A stretch of DNA of 64,000 nucleotides from Chrysaora quinquecirrha (taxonomy: Eukaryota > Cnidaria > Scyphozoa > Semaeostomeae > Pelagiidae): contig JACTAT010000052.1 in NCBI GenBank assembly GCA_014526335.1, positions 4,911,493 to 4,975,492 of the forward strand. Reading direction: 5' to 3'. The position numbers and the translations under genes are program-made. The stretch's first letter is position 1; every line of letters begins with the position of its first letter. Below, one piece after another: positions 12,201 through 23,500 of the stretch. The notes beneath the pieces were generated by a model, which was not told where the DNA came from, did not search any database, and saw only the letters and a program-made list of their open reading frames with translations.

Positions 12201-15200
12201 GCGATGCAACGTCGCGTTGTTTTCGACCGTTTTCAAGCCAAGTGTAACCAAAGATGTCTCCTTTCTTTTTTGCTATCTTGATTTAACTTTTTTATAATTC
12301 AAAAATTCAAAGCTTTTGAATGAGTGTGCTGTATTTGGAAAAGCTCTTTCTCTATCATCACTTTCTTTACACAGGAAGATCAAGTATGCGCAGATAATTC
12401 TAATTTAGCCTTTCAAGAACAGATGAGACAGCAAAAAGAAAAACTCAACCAAAAACAGCAGATTTTCAAACCACATGCACACACAAAAGAAACACCACTG
12501 ACATACGCAACTTCACACAACACGTTAGGGTCAGAATTCACTATGGAAGCTTCTGGTGTCAAGGTTAAAGAGGTCAGTAAGAGATAAAACAGGGATACAC
12601 TCTTTTTTTTATTAGAAACTAAGATTTTTTGGTCAGTACTCAAAGTTTCTTAGTTTTGGGACAAATTTGGTACTGAAAGTTTCTTAGCAGTTTCTTAGAA
12701 TCAAAATTTTTAAGTGCCAAAACAGGTAATTGACACTTAAATTCTACAAATAGAAGAAGCAATACAATTCACGTTTACATCAGCTGTTCTTTTGTAAAAA
12801 TAGACACTTATGGCACAAGAGAAGTTTGTTTTTCGATGCTTTTTTTCGAATTCTAAAGATTCTTGAGACCTGCGAGTTTTTTACCATTTTTGGTCGAGTA
12901 CTGAAAGTTTATTAACCAATATTGATCTCAGTACTGAGATTCTTATAAATGGGTTTTTTATAAAAAAAAGAGTGTACAGCATAATAGCAAAATGGCCTGT
13001 ATAAAACTGGAACATTGCATAGCACTCCACGTTTTGTAAACCTAATTTTGTAATTTCTTGCAATTCCCATGTCTTTCTTCACGATCACATTTCCACGCTA
13101 GCGAATCTATAATCACTACTGTGGTGGATAATCACTACTGTGGTGGTACTATTTGCGTACTGTGGTGGTAGTTTCTGCGTACTGTGGTGGATAATCACTA
13201 CTTGTGGTGGGTTACTATGCTTGCGGTGGTGGCAGTTTTGGAGTACTGTGGTGGATAATCACTACTGTGGTAGTACTATTTGCGTACTGTGGTGGTAGTT
13301 TTTGCGTTCTGTGGTGGATAATCACTACTTGTGGTGGGTTATAATGCTTTATGTGGTGAATACGAAATCATAGCAAAACACTATAGATCAAGCAAGAAAA
13401 AACCACAAAATCCACCACAGTACGTCAAAACTGCCACCACCGCAAGCATAGTAACCCACCACAAGTAGTGATTATCCACCACAGTACGCAGAAACTACCA
13501 CCACAGTACGCAAATAGTACCACCACAGTATTGATTATCCACCACAGTAGCGATTATAGATTCGCTAGCGTGATTTCAATACCTATAGACTTACCCTAAG
13601 TCTAAATCTTTGATCCCTGGCATTTTAACTGCATTTTGATTGCAACTCAATTGAAATTCCTTCCAACCCCATCGCGACTCCTTCCAATTAGTTGCAATTC
13701 CACTGCCTTGCTTTGTAATCCAATGCAATTCTTAGCATTTCTGGTGTATTTTTAGTGCATTATTAACGTCCAATCCCATTTCGATTCCTTGTAGTTGAAG
13801 AAAACGGGTTTCCCGATCCATCATTCTAACTTTTGGGATTTTATGTCTTGGGCGGCAGTACCCAGTGTGCAGATGCATTTTGATAGTGTGTTATAAGATT
13901 CAAAATTCGTTTGCAGGCATTGAAAGAGAGAACAGCTATAGAAAAGCCATCGAAAGGTAGCTATTTCTTTATGAAATACCATAGTCAATAGAAGGGAGTT
14001 AGTATTAAATTTAGACAGGTTAGCTTTACCCTACTGACTAAGTGTTGTCGAAATACACGTTTTTTTCAATTAAGTATGGAAATTCCAATACCAACAAAGA
14101 AGCCCAAAATGTAATGAAAGTGAGATGCTGTATTTAGCGCCAGTTGCTAGAAAATCAGAAGCTGACGAGCTAAAGAGTGTTGCCCCTTGCTATGACCCTC
14201 TCATGGCTGAGGCTTGGGGGTACTTAATTCTGCTTTTTATGGTACTGGGGACGTGCTGTCCAAAAAGACATTTTGTTTTTCATGATTTTGGTATAAACGT
14301 GGGTCTTAATTTCCTGAAAATTGGAAAAGTAAGGGGCTCACTTTTTTGAAACTGGTATGCATAAGGGCATTGGTTTCGTTTTTTTTTTGACGTATTTGAC
14401 GTTTTGACTTATAAGTTGTGCTTTTCATTTTGGCATAATTTTGGGTACAAATTTTCAAAAATTTAGTATAAAGATGGGTAGGCACTTTGTTGCTTGGGTG
14501 GCTCGTTCCTATGCACAGCTAGGTGAATCATCCCCCGTGGGCTGGGGCTCGAATCCCAAACTCATGAGCCAGCTGAATTATACCACAATGCAACAAAAAC
14601 TAAAATGCTTTCCTCTTTGCAGCTAATCTCAAGCAAACAAGGTCCACAACTGAAAAGGTAAATTTACCAAAAAATTAACTTCTTATGCTAAATTAGGTTT
14701 GCTGGCCCGGCCGTCAGTCGCGATTAGCGAAAAGGAATCAGAGAGGATAAGAGGATATTTCATAATTATTTATAATCAGAGAGGATAAGAGGATAAGAGG
14801 ATATTTCCAAGAGAGGATAATCCACCTATTCTTCAATTATCATGACGATGTTGATTATTTTCAGCCGCTGGTAGAAAAAGTGAGTTCAGGAACAAGACCT
14901 CCACGGCCCAAAACGTCACGTAAGTCAAGAGTTGAGCTTTTGTAGATTTTGTGTGAATTGAACATGTTATGAAACAATAGGCTATCGGATAAACGCCACA
15001 TTTATATGGTATGAATTTCTAGTACTCGTTGGTAAAGATATTTACGAAAGTGACAATGATAGTGTTCAGGGCAGGTAAAGACAGTGAAGTTGCTAATGAG
15101 AATGATAATGAATATGGTATGAAGTAAAGATTCTAATGAATACAACATGAACTGAAGATGCCAGTGAATTTGGTATGGAATGAAGATGCTAAAGAATACC

Positions 15201-15746
15201 GTTTTAATAAAGACACTAATAGATATGGAAAGAAATGAAGATGCTAATGAATATGGTATGAAATGAAGATGCAGACAAATACAGCTTTTGATTACAATGC
15301 TGATAAATGCAGCAAGAAATAAAGATGCCAGTGAATACAGTGTGAAATTAAGGTCCTAACGAATACAGTATGAAATAAAGATTCTAATGAATATGGTATG
15401 AAATAAATACACTGCTATGGTAACAACTGTACGATATGAAGATGCCAATTAATACTCTATACGATTCATATGATCATGAGCTAAAATTCATTTTTCAGGA
15501 CCATTTCAAAACAACGATTTCAAAGTCCAAGTGTCGAAGAAATCTCAACGTCCTTTCTCTGCAAAGATGCTTCACGATTCAAAAAGCACGACAATGGGGG
15601 AAACAAATCGAAGAAAATCTCTAGAAAGCTCTTTCAGAAGAGAAGAATACAAACTGGATCAAATCGAAAGAGAATTGAAGAAAACTACATCAGAGTTACA
15701 GAAGAAATTAAACATTGATCCTAAAGGATTTCTAAACTTTCGCTGA
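9230..15746 (+). CDS. Coiled-coil protein of unknown function, nine exons
   Basis: Exons 9230-9411, 9518-9567, 10044-10105, 10710-10928, 12375-12572, 13917-13956, 14623-14657, 14865-14919, 15499-15746; all GT-AG, all phases compatible, total 362 residues. The N-terminus is basic, with a heptad-like stretch (LKICEAELKKTKEQLK) near residues 40-57. A tryptophan-containing helical block in exon 4 (AALNNWACLTIGLLNKMYLE) leads into a charged helix. Exon 5 has QEQMRQQKEKLNQKQQ. The C-terminus is a charged coiled coil (YKLDQIERELKKTTSELQKK) ending NIDPKGFLNFR. No signal peptide or membrane segment. I do not recognise the family; a cytoskeletal, centrosomal or ciliary role would fit its composition but is a guess. 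It shares a short upstream region with MED10. Intron 8 contains a 28-bp minisatellite. Confidence 0.75.
10993..11488. repeat. Inverted-repeat element rich in AAATCGA / GTTTGGCC
   Basis: Left end GGCCAAACGGCTCGATTTTT and an inverted right end (AAAAATCGAGTTGTTTGCCC). In between are several CGAACCGTTTGGCCACCTTG-type phrases plus a secondary palindrome around AGACTTATTACC/GGTAATAAGTCT. Non-coding; in intron 4 of the coiled-coil gene. Confidence 0.5.
11735..11768. repeat. ATATC microsatellite
   Basis: Short run of ATATC/ATATCATATC units in intron 4 of the coiled-coil gene. Confidence 0.7.
11985..12250. repeat. Dispersed repeat, inverse copy of 52780-53160
   Basis: The minus strand here contains AATTTCAACCAAATCAATG, GGTCGCAGAACCTTTAGTTA and GAAAGTCTATCCCTTGCTAC. 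The + strand at about 53020-53095 has the same three phrases in the same order. Open frames in both copies follow the repeat and are not shared by reading frame. Confidence 0.6.
13095..13571. mobile_element. Foldback element, CCACCACAGTA family, copy 3 (complete)
   Basis: Perfect inverted ends ACGCTAGCGAATCTATAATC and GATTATAGATTCGCTAGCGT. The left arm is in GTGGTGG orientation with TACTGTGGTGGATAATCACT units; the central spacer (ATACGAAATCATAGCAAAAC, TATAGATCAAGCAAGAAAAA) leads into a right arm of CCACCACAGTACGCA units. The two arms are near mirror images, so single strands would form a long stem. Located in intron 5 of the coiled-coil gene. The best preserved copy with 34329-34868. Confidence 0.85.
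15010..15475. repeat. Minisatellite, ~28-bp unit AATGAAGATGCTAATGAATA...
   Basis: About 14-16 imperfect units of AAGATGCTAATGAATAYGGT followed by ATGAAATG, ending close to the last exon of the coiled-coil gene. The same unit forms a larger array at 42290-42990. The unit contains in-frame stops and is not coding. Confidence 0.8.
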
Positions 15747-15884
15747 TTTTGAATGATTTTAATGGATGTGGCCTTTGGTTATAGCAATTTGTTGGGAGCA
15801 ATAACTGTTATTCTCCTTCCTCACTTTATTGACAGTTTATGCGGTATTTTATTTATGCGGTATTTTATTTTATTAAATTTTAAA

Positions 15885-16515
15885 GATCTTTAATTGAAAG
15901 TACCTTGAAATTGCGGTAAAACATAGGGAAGTTTGACACAGTTGCACACAGTTGCACTAGGCACCAATGTGGCTTTCAATTTATCAGAGCCTCAAAAAAT
16001 TAAAAAATCTCCAATAAAAAAATACTTTAAAATTGCTGCAAGACACATGTTTTAATATGAAAACTTTTCTTTTTGACGTTCATTAGAAAGCTTCATGAGC
16101 TTATCAGAAGTTAGCTAGGTTGGTATTATGCACTAGGCACCAATGTGGCATTGCATTTATCACAGCCTCAAAAAAATAAAAAAATCTTTAATTTAAAATA
16201 CCCTGAAATTTCTGTAAGAAACTCGCATTTCAATACAGAAAATTTCTGTTTTTGAGGTTCATAAGAGACTTTCATGAGCTAATCAGAAGCTTCGCTGAAT
16301 TGGTATTATGCACTGGGCACCAATGCGGAATTGAATATACCAGAGCCTAAAAACATTAAAAAATCTTTAATTAAAAATACCTTGAAAATGCAGCAAGATA
16401 TAGCTGTTTCAATATAGAACGTTTTTGTTTTTGATGTTCGTTAGAAAGCTTCATGAGCTAAACAGGAGTTAAGCGCTAATGGTATTATGCACTGGGCACC
16501 AATGCGGCATTGCAT
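15885..16515. repeat. Tandem repeat, ~178-bp unit, about 3.5 copies
   Basis: The phrase GCACTRGGCACCAATGYGGM recurs near 15953, 16130, 16310 and 16488. Each unit also holds AGAGCCTCAAAAAATTAAAA, CTTTAATT and a TTCATGAGCTWATCAGAAG block. Lies just downstream of the coiled-coil gene; no gene in it. Confidence 0.8.
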
Positions 16516-17828
16516 AAAATATCTTTTATTACACAATACTCGACCTCAGTTAAATTGATATTCTTTTTCCACTAAAAGATGGGATTGTATGCTTCCCTTT
16601 CCTTAATGATACCTCATAATATAATTATCATATTCATACATAGTAGCTATACTGTAAGGAGAGTTTATATCGTAATTCAGTTACATACCGTTCCACACAA
16701 CTTGTGAATATATTTATTGCTAAGATTAGCATATCGTGAAATTATGTTTTATTGTACATTCAGATATTTATATTATAGAGATGATTATTTTATAGCACTG
16801 TATGAATCAAGTTTGCCTTATCTAGTGCAATATTTCTTGAAGTTTTACTTTTAACTTTAGCATGCAGGACTCACAACGACTTCGCAATAAAGTAGCAAAG
16901 CGCCTTAGAATATTAAATTAAAGTTAGGGGTCTTTATACGCAATAACCTTTACCTTTACCTTACAAGAAAATGTTGTGTGTGGGTTGGACCCACCGAAAA
17001 TCAAGTATTTAGTGTTTTTGTATGACAAAAAGCGTGCTATTTGTGACGTCATGGGATTTGAAATCTCTGCAAGAAAGAGCAGTCGTTCAGGTGTTTTACT
17101 GAACATGAAGGTCTCTCTTGGAACAACTGTAAAATGTTTCTTCCTGCTAATTTTTTTCCCTTGAAGTAGCCCCAGCATGTGTGCTTCTGTGCTTCTGTGA
17201 ATCGTGTTGCAAACCTCGTGACGTCACAATTTGATTTTTGCTTTGTCACAGCAACCTGTAATTTTCAAACCTCCTGAAACAACCCTTCCCGTGCAAACTT
17301 TCGTGCAATTTTTAGCATTACGATGTTTCAAAGTTTCTATTTTTGATAAAAAAGGTCCAAGTCAAATTTCACTTTAAGTGCAACTTTTACTTTATTTTTA
17401 AGAAATCTTATCCAAAACAGACCTCAGAATGAAAATATTCAGACAGCGAGTGATAAAAACAAACTTTGTTGCAAGATTGAAAAGGTCGTGCAGAACGAAG
17501 GAACACAACCAACTTCTAAACTATTGCATCACATCATATTAAAACTAAGTATACAAAAGTTTATTTACTACTGATTCAGTCTAACCTATAGAATCAAACT
17601 GCAAAAGATTAATTTAGGAATAGATTATGTTTCAATAAGGTTATATAAATTAAATTTCAAGATTGTATTTGATAATTATACCAGGAAAGATTTGAAGATT
17701 TTTACAATTATGTAACTCTTTAGAAATTTTACAACAACAGAAGGAGGATTACTGAAGAGGACATGAATTTTTATGGAACATATTTCACTACAAGGATCAC
17801 ATAAACATCTAAAAAGTTTAAATGAAAG
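16516..17828. other. No gene seen
   Basis: AT-rich. The open frames at 16924-17249 overlap each other on both strands and show no domain. A short frame after a plausible acceptor at about 16860-16919 (ending RLRNKVAKRLRILN) has no identifiable partner exon. Nothing else noted. Confidence 0.4.
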
Positions 17829-17845
17829 GTGATTCTTTGGTCCTG

Positions 17846-18870
17846 GCCAAATGATTCAACCAGAGATTTGCTTTTCAAACAATGTTTGATCGTCTGGCTA
17901 CGTCACAAAACATTGCTCGAGGAGCAAACGGAAAATGTTTGTGAAAAATTCCAAAAACATTTTCTTCTTGTATCAAGCCAAAAATGTTTGCCAAGAGTAT
18001 TTTATACCATTTTGTTAGTTTGGGGGGAGGTTACTTTTCCGCCCACCCAACATTTGGGGTGACCCAGCTACCAAAGCCCCTTCTATCTCCACCCCAGCAA
18101 AGACCTTGCATTTAAAAAAACTCTTTATTTTTAGGGGGCTTTGTTTGATAAGTTAGTTGTATTCTGAATTCATATGGCACTAAGGTTTTGGCCATACGAT
18201 GAAACATTGCTTGTCTAACATTTAAAGTTTGTCAAACAAATGCTCGACACAACCTCGTCCCCAGGCCCCAAATCGAATTTCCTCGAATCGCAGCCGCCAA
18301 ATCGATTTTGGCCCTGGTACCGGCCACAAAATCTGCCAAAATACTGGCAATTTTGGACTAGGCATAAAAACAAGGTGTAGATTCCGAAAGCAGATGTTCT
18401 TAGAAAGGAAATGCAAAGAATTTCATTGATAACTGTAAGGCAAGATGTAGCATCATTTTTTGGATTTTATAGATGTTTTTTGCATAGTTTTCGGCCTATT
18501 TTGATGTGAATTTTTGAAGAAACTGTGACGTCACTTAAAATATCTATTTTTTGAACAGCCAATCAAATTGCGAATAGACAAGGCCGATACCAGGGTCGAA
18601 TATGGACTGCGGAGTTTCACGTAGAGGCCTATTCACCCTGGGGACGAGGTTGTGCTCGACAGTTTGAACACGTCACAAAACATTGTTTGTCAAACGTCTT
18701 TTGTTTGAGAAAAGCAACAAATGTTCTGAAATTTTTTAACAAACACTGTCTAGAAAATACTGTTCAAGCAATGTTTTCTGACGTGGCCAAACGGTCAAGC
18801 ATTCTCCAGAGAGCGAATCTCAAATGTTTAACAAAAACATGTGTGATCGCTTGGTAAGGGCCTAACTACT
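17846..18870. repeat. TTTGATCGTTTGGCC-family repeat cluster
   Basis: Begins near GGTCCTGGCCAAATGATTCA, has AATGTTTGATCGTCTGGCTA at 17881, and ends TGTGATCGCTTGGTAAGGGC near 18865. Filled with CAAACATTG/AAACATTGCTTG motifs. It is interrupted by another MITE at 18249-18653. Confidence 0.6.
18249..18653. mobile_element. 405-bp MITE with 17-bp TIRs and a 7-bp target duplication
   Basis: Left end ACAACCTCGTCCCCAGG, right end CCTGGGGACGAGGTTGT (perfect inverted 17-mers). The identical heptamer GCTCGAC occurs immediately outside both ends (18242-18248 and 18654-18660), as a target-site duplication would. It splits a TTTGATCGTTTGGCC-family repeat, so it is the younger of the two. Non-coding. Confidence 0.85.
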
Positions 18871-19127
18871 TGACCTACGTTTCGTTATTAAGCGAGGACT
18901 AAATAAAATCGACTCATTTGAAGAAATAATCTTTAAATTTTTCATAGTTCCAATCTTTTTGCAAATATTAAATATGTGCAATAAAATTTAAGTTAGTACA
19001 AGGCACCTGTAATGACTTCTAAACAAGTTCATCATGGGCACGTTAAAAATGGACAATTGAGGAAGTTCACATTGGGCACTTCACACACCTATAAAAATGC
19101 AACTTAAATTGGGCACCTTTCTATTGA

Positions 19128-20489
19128 CTATTGAACCAGTTCATCTTGGGCACCCTCCTCGCGTGATCGGTTCAAATCTACAACATAAGTTCCGGATTTC
19201 TTTCCGACTTGATGATAACTGACCGCGTCTCTGTTTTTCTTCCATTTTGGTAAACCAAGAATAAAGTATCCAATTGCTGCGGTGAGCGCGATAAAAACCG
19301 CGGCAGACAGTGCGATCACAGCGAACTTCGCTGGCATTGAAATATGCAATAGTGGCTGACTGACTTTCTTAGATGTTTGTTTTGACGTTGCAGCGGTGCG
19401 TTTTGCTGCGTCGGATTCATTTGTTTGTTCAGCGGGAGCGTGTGGTTGTTCCAAGGCTCGTTTACAATGACGTCTTTCATGATCGACGGCTAACTGGCTA
19501 CTGCACTGAGACACGCAGACACCTTTTTCACAATCACAATACTTCTTGCAACCAATACATTTCTCAGAGAACGGATGTGGACATCCTTTGACGCATTCAT
19601 CCACGCAGGTTTTTTCCTCATCGACGGGAACAACGAGGCTCTTATCAAAAGTTCCATAGACATCCAGATTCCATTCCAAAAGCGTTCCAGCTTGCCCGGA
19701 CGTGTCCTTGACAATCAGCTCCCACGTTCCAACCGGACTTTCATCCCAGTTGAACACAGTAAGGAATGGCCAATGCGTGAACCCATCTCGTCCAGTATCA
19801 TGCTCTCTCCGTTCCAGCAGAGGCGAGATAACTCCAGATGGCGACTTCAGCTTAATATTTAGCCCTCCTCTTGATGGATGCTTCAATGTAACAAACGCGT
19901 GAACATGCTCCAGTTTATTAACACTGGACGGCTGCCCAGCGCATCCACTGGTGTAAATCTTAGATTTAATTGTACCCATTGCTGGGATTGTCTTTCCTTC
20001 TATTTTGTGTTTACTCTTACAAATATGCTGCTTACCTGCCGTCTTCCAGTTCTTATCCTTGGCAGCCTCGACTAACTTGGCCGTGTCTAAGACACCGAAC
20101 CCAAACTTTGGGTTAACGCTTAGACCTGCTTTGTTTTTCTGCCATTCTGCATCCTCCGGGCTGATCATTTTGCTATTACGGACGACCAGATGTTGAAGGT
20201 CTCTCCATGTAAGGTCTGGGTTGGCTTCAAGTACCAGAGCGAATATACCTGAAAAAGCAACAGATCTTGTATTGACTGAATGTAACCAATTTTCTGCATA
20301 AAACCAGAAAAAAAGCGGAAATATTTCAAACAAACTACAGGCTTTCTCGTCTTGAACTCTTCAAACGTTGATGGTGATCAGGGGGATTATGATGAAGATG
20401 ACTGCAGCAATGATGACAACGATAAAGATAATGATGATGTTGATGATGATAATGATTTTAATGATGATTATATGGTGATGATAATGATA

Positions 20490-20522
<33 letters not shown>

Positions 20523-23500
20523 GTGATGATAGTGGTAATGATGATGATGATGGCTTTGATTATCATGATGATTGAGATGATGGCGATGAGGATGGTGGTG
20601 GTGGTGGTGCCGATCATGATGATGATGATAACGATGATGATGATAATAATGATCCTAATGATGCTGATTGAGATGATGATGATAATGATGATTATGAATA
20701 TGATTGATGATGATGATTCAAACCATAATGATGATGATGCGGGGGACGATGGTGATTGAAATTATGGCAACCATTACGGAAACGAAAATGCTGGTAATTA
20801 TACTTGAATTTTCAACTAAAAAGCCGGCAATCTGCGATTCTTACCTGCGGCAAGGGGAGCAGCGGCTGACGTTCCGGTGTGTTGATTAGTGCATTTATGA
20901 TGCAAGTCGGTCGTCACAATCTCTTTATTTATGCCATTCTGTCCACTGCTATACGTCACAGCCATAGTACCCGGACACGGTTCTGCATACCAAGGTGACC
21001 GGCCACAATCGTCGACTGCCCCGATTGATATCGTGTATATACTGTTAATGTAGCCATCACAACTGCAATAATCTCGACGTCTTCCACCATTACCAGTCGC
21101 CCATACGAATATAGAACCTTTGCCTTTTCTACCCTTTGCAGCTCCTAAAATTAAAGGACTATTTTTATAAATTTTCATACTTGCCGGGCGCTCAGCGTTA
21201 TTTCAAGGGGGGGAGCAAATTTTCCTTTCGAGCTGGCGCGCGCAGATCAATTATTCCAAGGGAGAAAGGGGATCAATAATTGGGTCTGCGCGCAGGCTAG
21301 CAAAAAGTGGCTTTGCACAACCAAATCTACAAAAAAAACTAGAGGGCTTTTCGTTTCAGTATTGCGAAGGCTACTTTATTCATTTAGAGGAGCTAAACAC
21401 TGGAATTGCTTTTCATCTGAGTCAAAATCTGCCTCATCGCTCAATTCCTTTAAAACGACTGTTTAGATAAGATCTCTGATTGCTGTTAAAATATCCTGCA
21501 TCTTTTCTTTGTACTTAGATTCTCTTTGAGATCTAATTTGTAAATAATTATGACAATGTAGTAAATTAGGATTTTAAAATATGTTTTCTTACTAAGTATT
21601 TATAATGTAAGTAGTTAAATGGAGACCCCTTTGAAAACCAGCACATCGCTGAAGGGTTACTCTCCGTAAACAAAAATGAAAATGAAAAAATGAAAATGAA
21701 ATGAATATACCTCCAATAAAACAAAAAAAATAACAAAAAATATCTCCGCCCTCACCTCTGCTGAAGGCTTCTTTGGCAGCTCGTCCGGGCCCATCGACTG
21801 TTTTGCCATCATCATCAGGCCCCCAGCTACTGCTGTAGATATCGATCTTTTGGGGGTGCAAACTCAGGAGCCACCCTCAACAGCATCAGTGACGTCACCA
21901 TCTAACATGCGCACGCCGCCTACACGTGCATTGTAAGCAACACCGACACCGCAGAGACCATTGTTGATGACGGCGGCAACTTCACCAGCGCATCTAAGAA
22001 AGAAAGGAAAAACTTTTCAGGCAAACTTAAAAAGACATAAGAATTTGCAACATTTGCAACAGTCTCATGCCATCCCTATTCCATTCCCATTCCATTCCCA
22101 TTCCATTCTCGTTCCATTCCTATTCCATTCCCATTCCATTCCTATTCCATCTATATTCCATTCCCATTCCATTCCATTCTCATTCCAACTCCGTTCCATT
22201 CCTATTCAATTCCCTTTCCATTCCATTCCCGTTCCATTCCCCTTTTTAGCAATAGCCCAACAGAATCAACATTGTAAAAATTCTTCCGCTCAGCAACAAG
22301 GCTTTGACCCTGCAGAAGAAGTATATAATTACATTTTCATAACGAACCTCCAATCAAAGCGCTCGCTTAGCAATTAAACAACAACAAAATGAATGCCATT
22401 CTGTGCAATTCTTCCGCCCAACAATACAGTTCCAGCAGAAAATTTCTGTCTGAACATTTCAGCTCGTTCGTCATCAAGGCAAGGTTGATCAGCAAGAAAG
22501 CTTGAGAAAATGAAGACCATTTTGCTTTTGGCTCTGGTTCTTGGTTTCGCATTTGCATTTTGCCGTAAGTAAGATCTCAATTGCCTCTTAAGAGCAAAAT
22601 GCACAACTAGCTTGAGCTTGATGGTTAACGAATTGTGTGTATCAAGTACTGCTCTGTTTCCTTTTCTTAAATTTTTCAATTTATTTTTTATTTTAGATGC
22701 AAATGAAGACGAAGTCGATGATGGGATAGCTTTCGAAAAATCTGGCGAAGATGAGGACACTCGTCAAGGTTCATTTCTTTTCATTTCGTGTGATAACTTA
22801 TAATCTGTTTCTAATGAAAATAACAGCAGCTAACTTTAAGGTCTGGCTAAGCTAAACTAGGAGATATGTCAAGAGTGACATTGATGTCCCCTACGTGTCT
22901 CCTAGTATAGCTACCTACGAAACTTTGTAGAGCGGGACCAAAATTGGTAGATAGCAAGAGACACGCAAATGTTTCTGGGACACTACAGAAACATTTCTCA
23001 TCTCCGCGACACAAATCGGCGGGCGACATGTTGCTCGCTTGCCACTTGCATGTTTAGCCACCTTGGTAGACCGACTTGCCCCAAGTCTATTTCTCAAAGT
23101 CTTTCTCCAAAGATCCACCATTCCGTGAAAACAAAGGAGAGTGCGAGACACTCCGAAAACAATGTCGCACGTGACATGTCTCCTAATTGAGAGCAATGAG
23201 GCTATTGCTTAAAAAATCTTCACCTAATCAGTACCTCTATTTAATCAGTACCTCCACTGTTATTCCAGTTGGGGGCTTTTAGAGAGAGGGGTAAGTAAAA
23301 GCATCATATTAGAGAGGAGGCCATGTCCTACTTTTTACCTGTCAATAAAGTTGACAGAGACATTAAAAGAAGGAAATAGCTGACAAACTGTTTATCTTCA
23401 ATTTAAATTAATTTAATTTGCAGCAATTAGTACCCAGAAGACACACGTTTAGGCTAGAGGACATCGCCACCAAAATCTGAATTTCATTTCTTACCGCTTT

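Noticed and set aside
16860..16919. Possible terminal exon after an acceptor-like site, ending RLRNKVAKRLRILN
   Set aside because: The nearby coiled-coil gene already ends with a good terminal exon at 15746 and no donor with fitting phase was found.
19373..20196. Several + strand open frames opposite the last convertase exon
   Set aside because: Shadows of the conserved minus-strand coding sequence.
20352..20759. Long open frame rich in Met, Asp and Ile
   Set aside because: Pure translation of a GAT/ATG microsatellite inside a convertase intron; no start context or splice logic.
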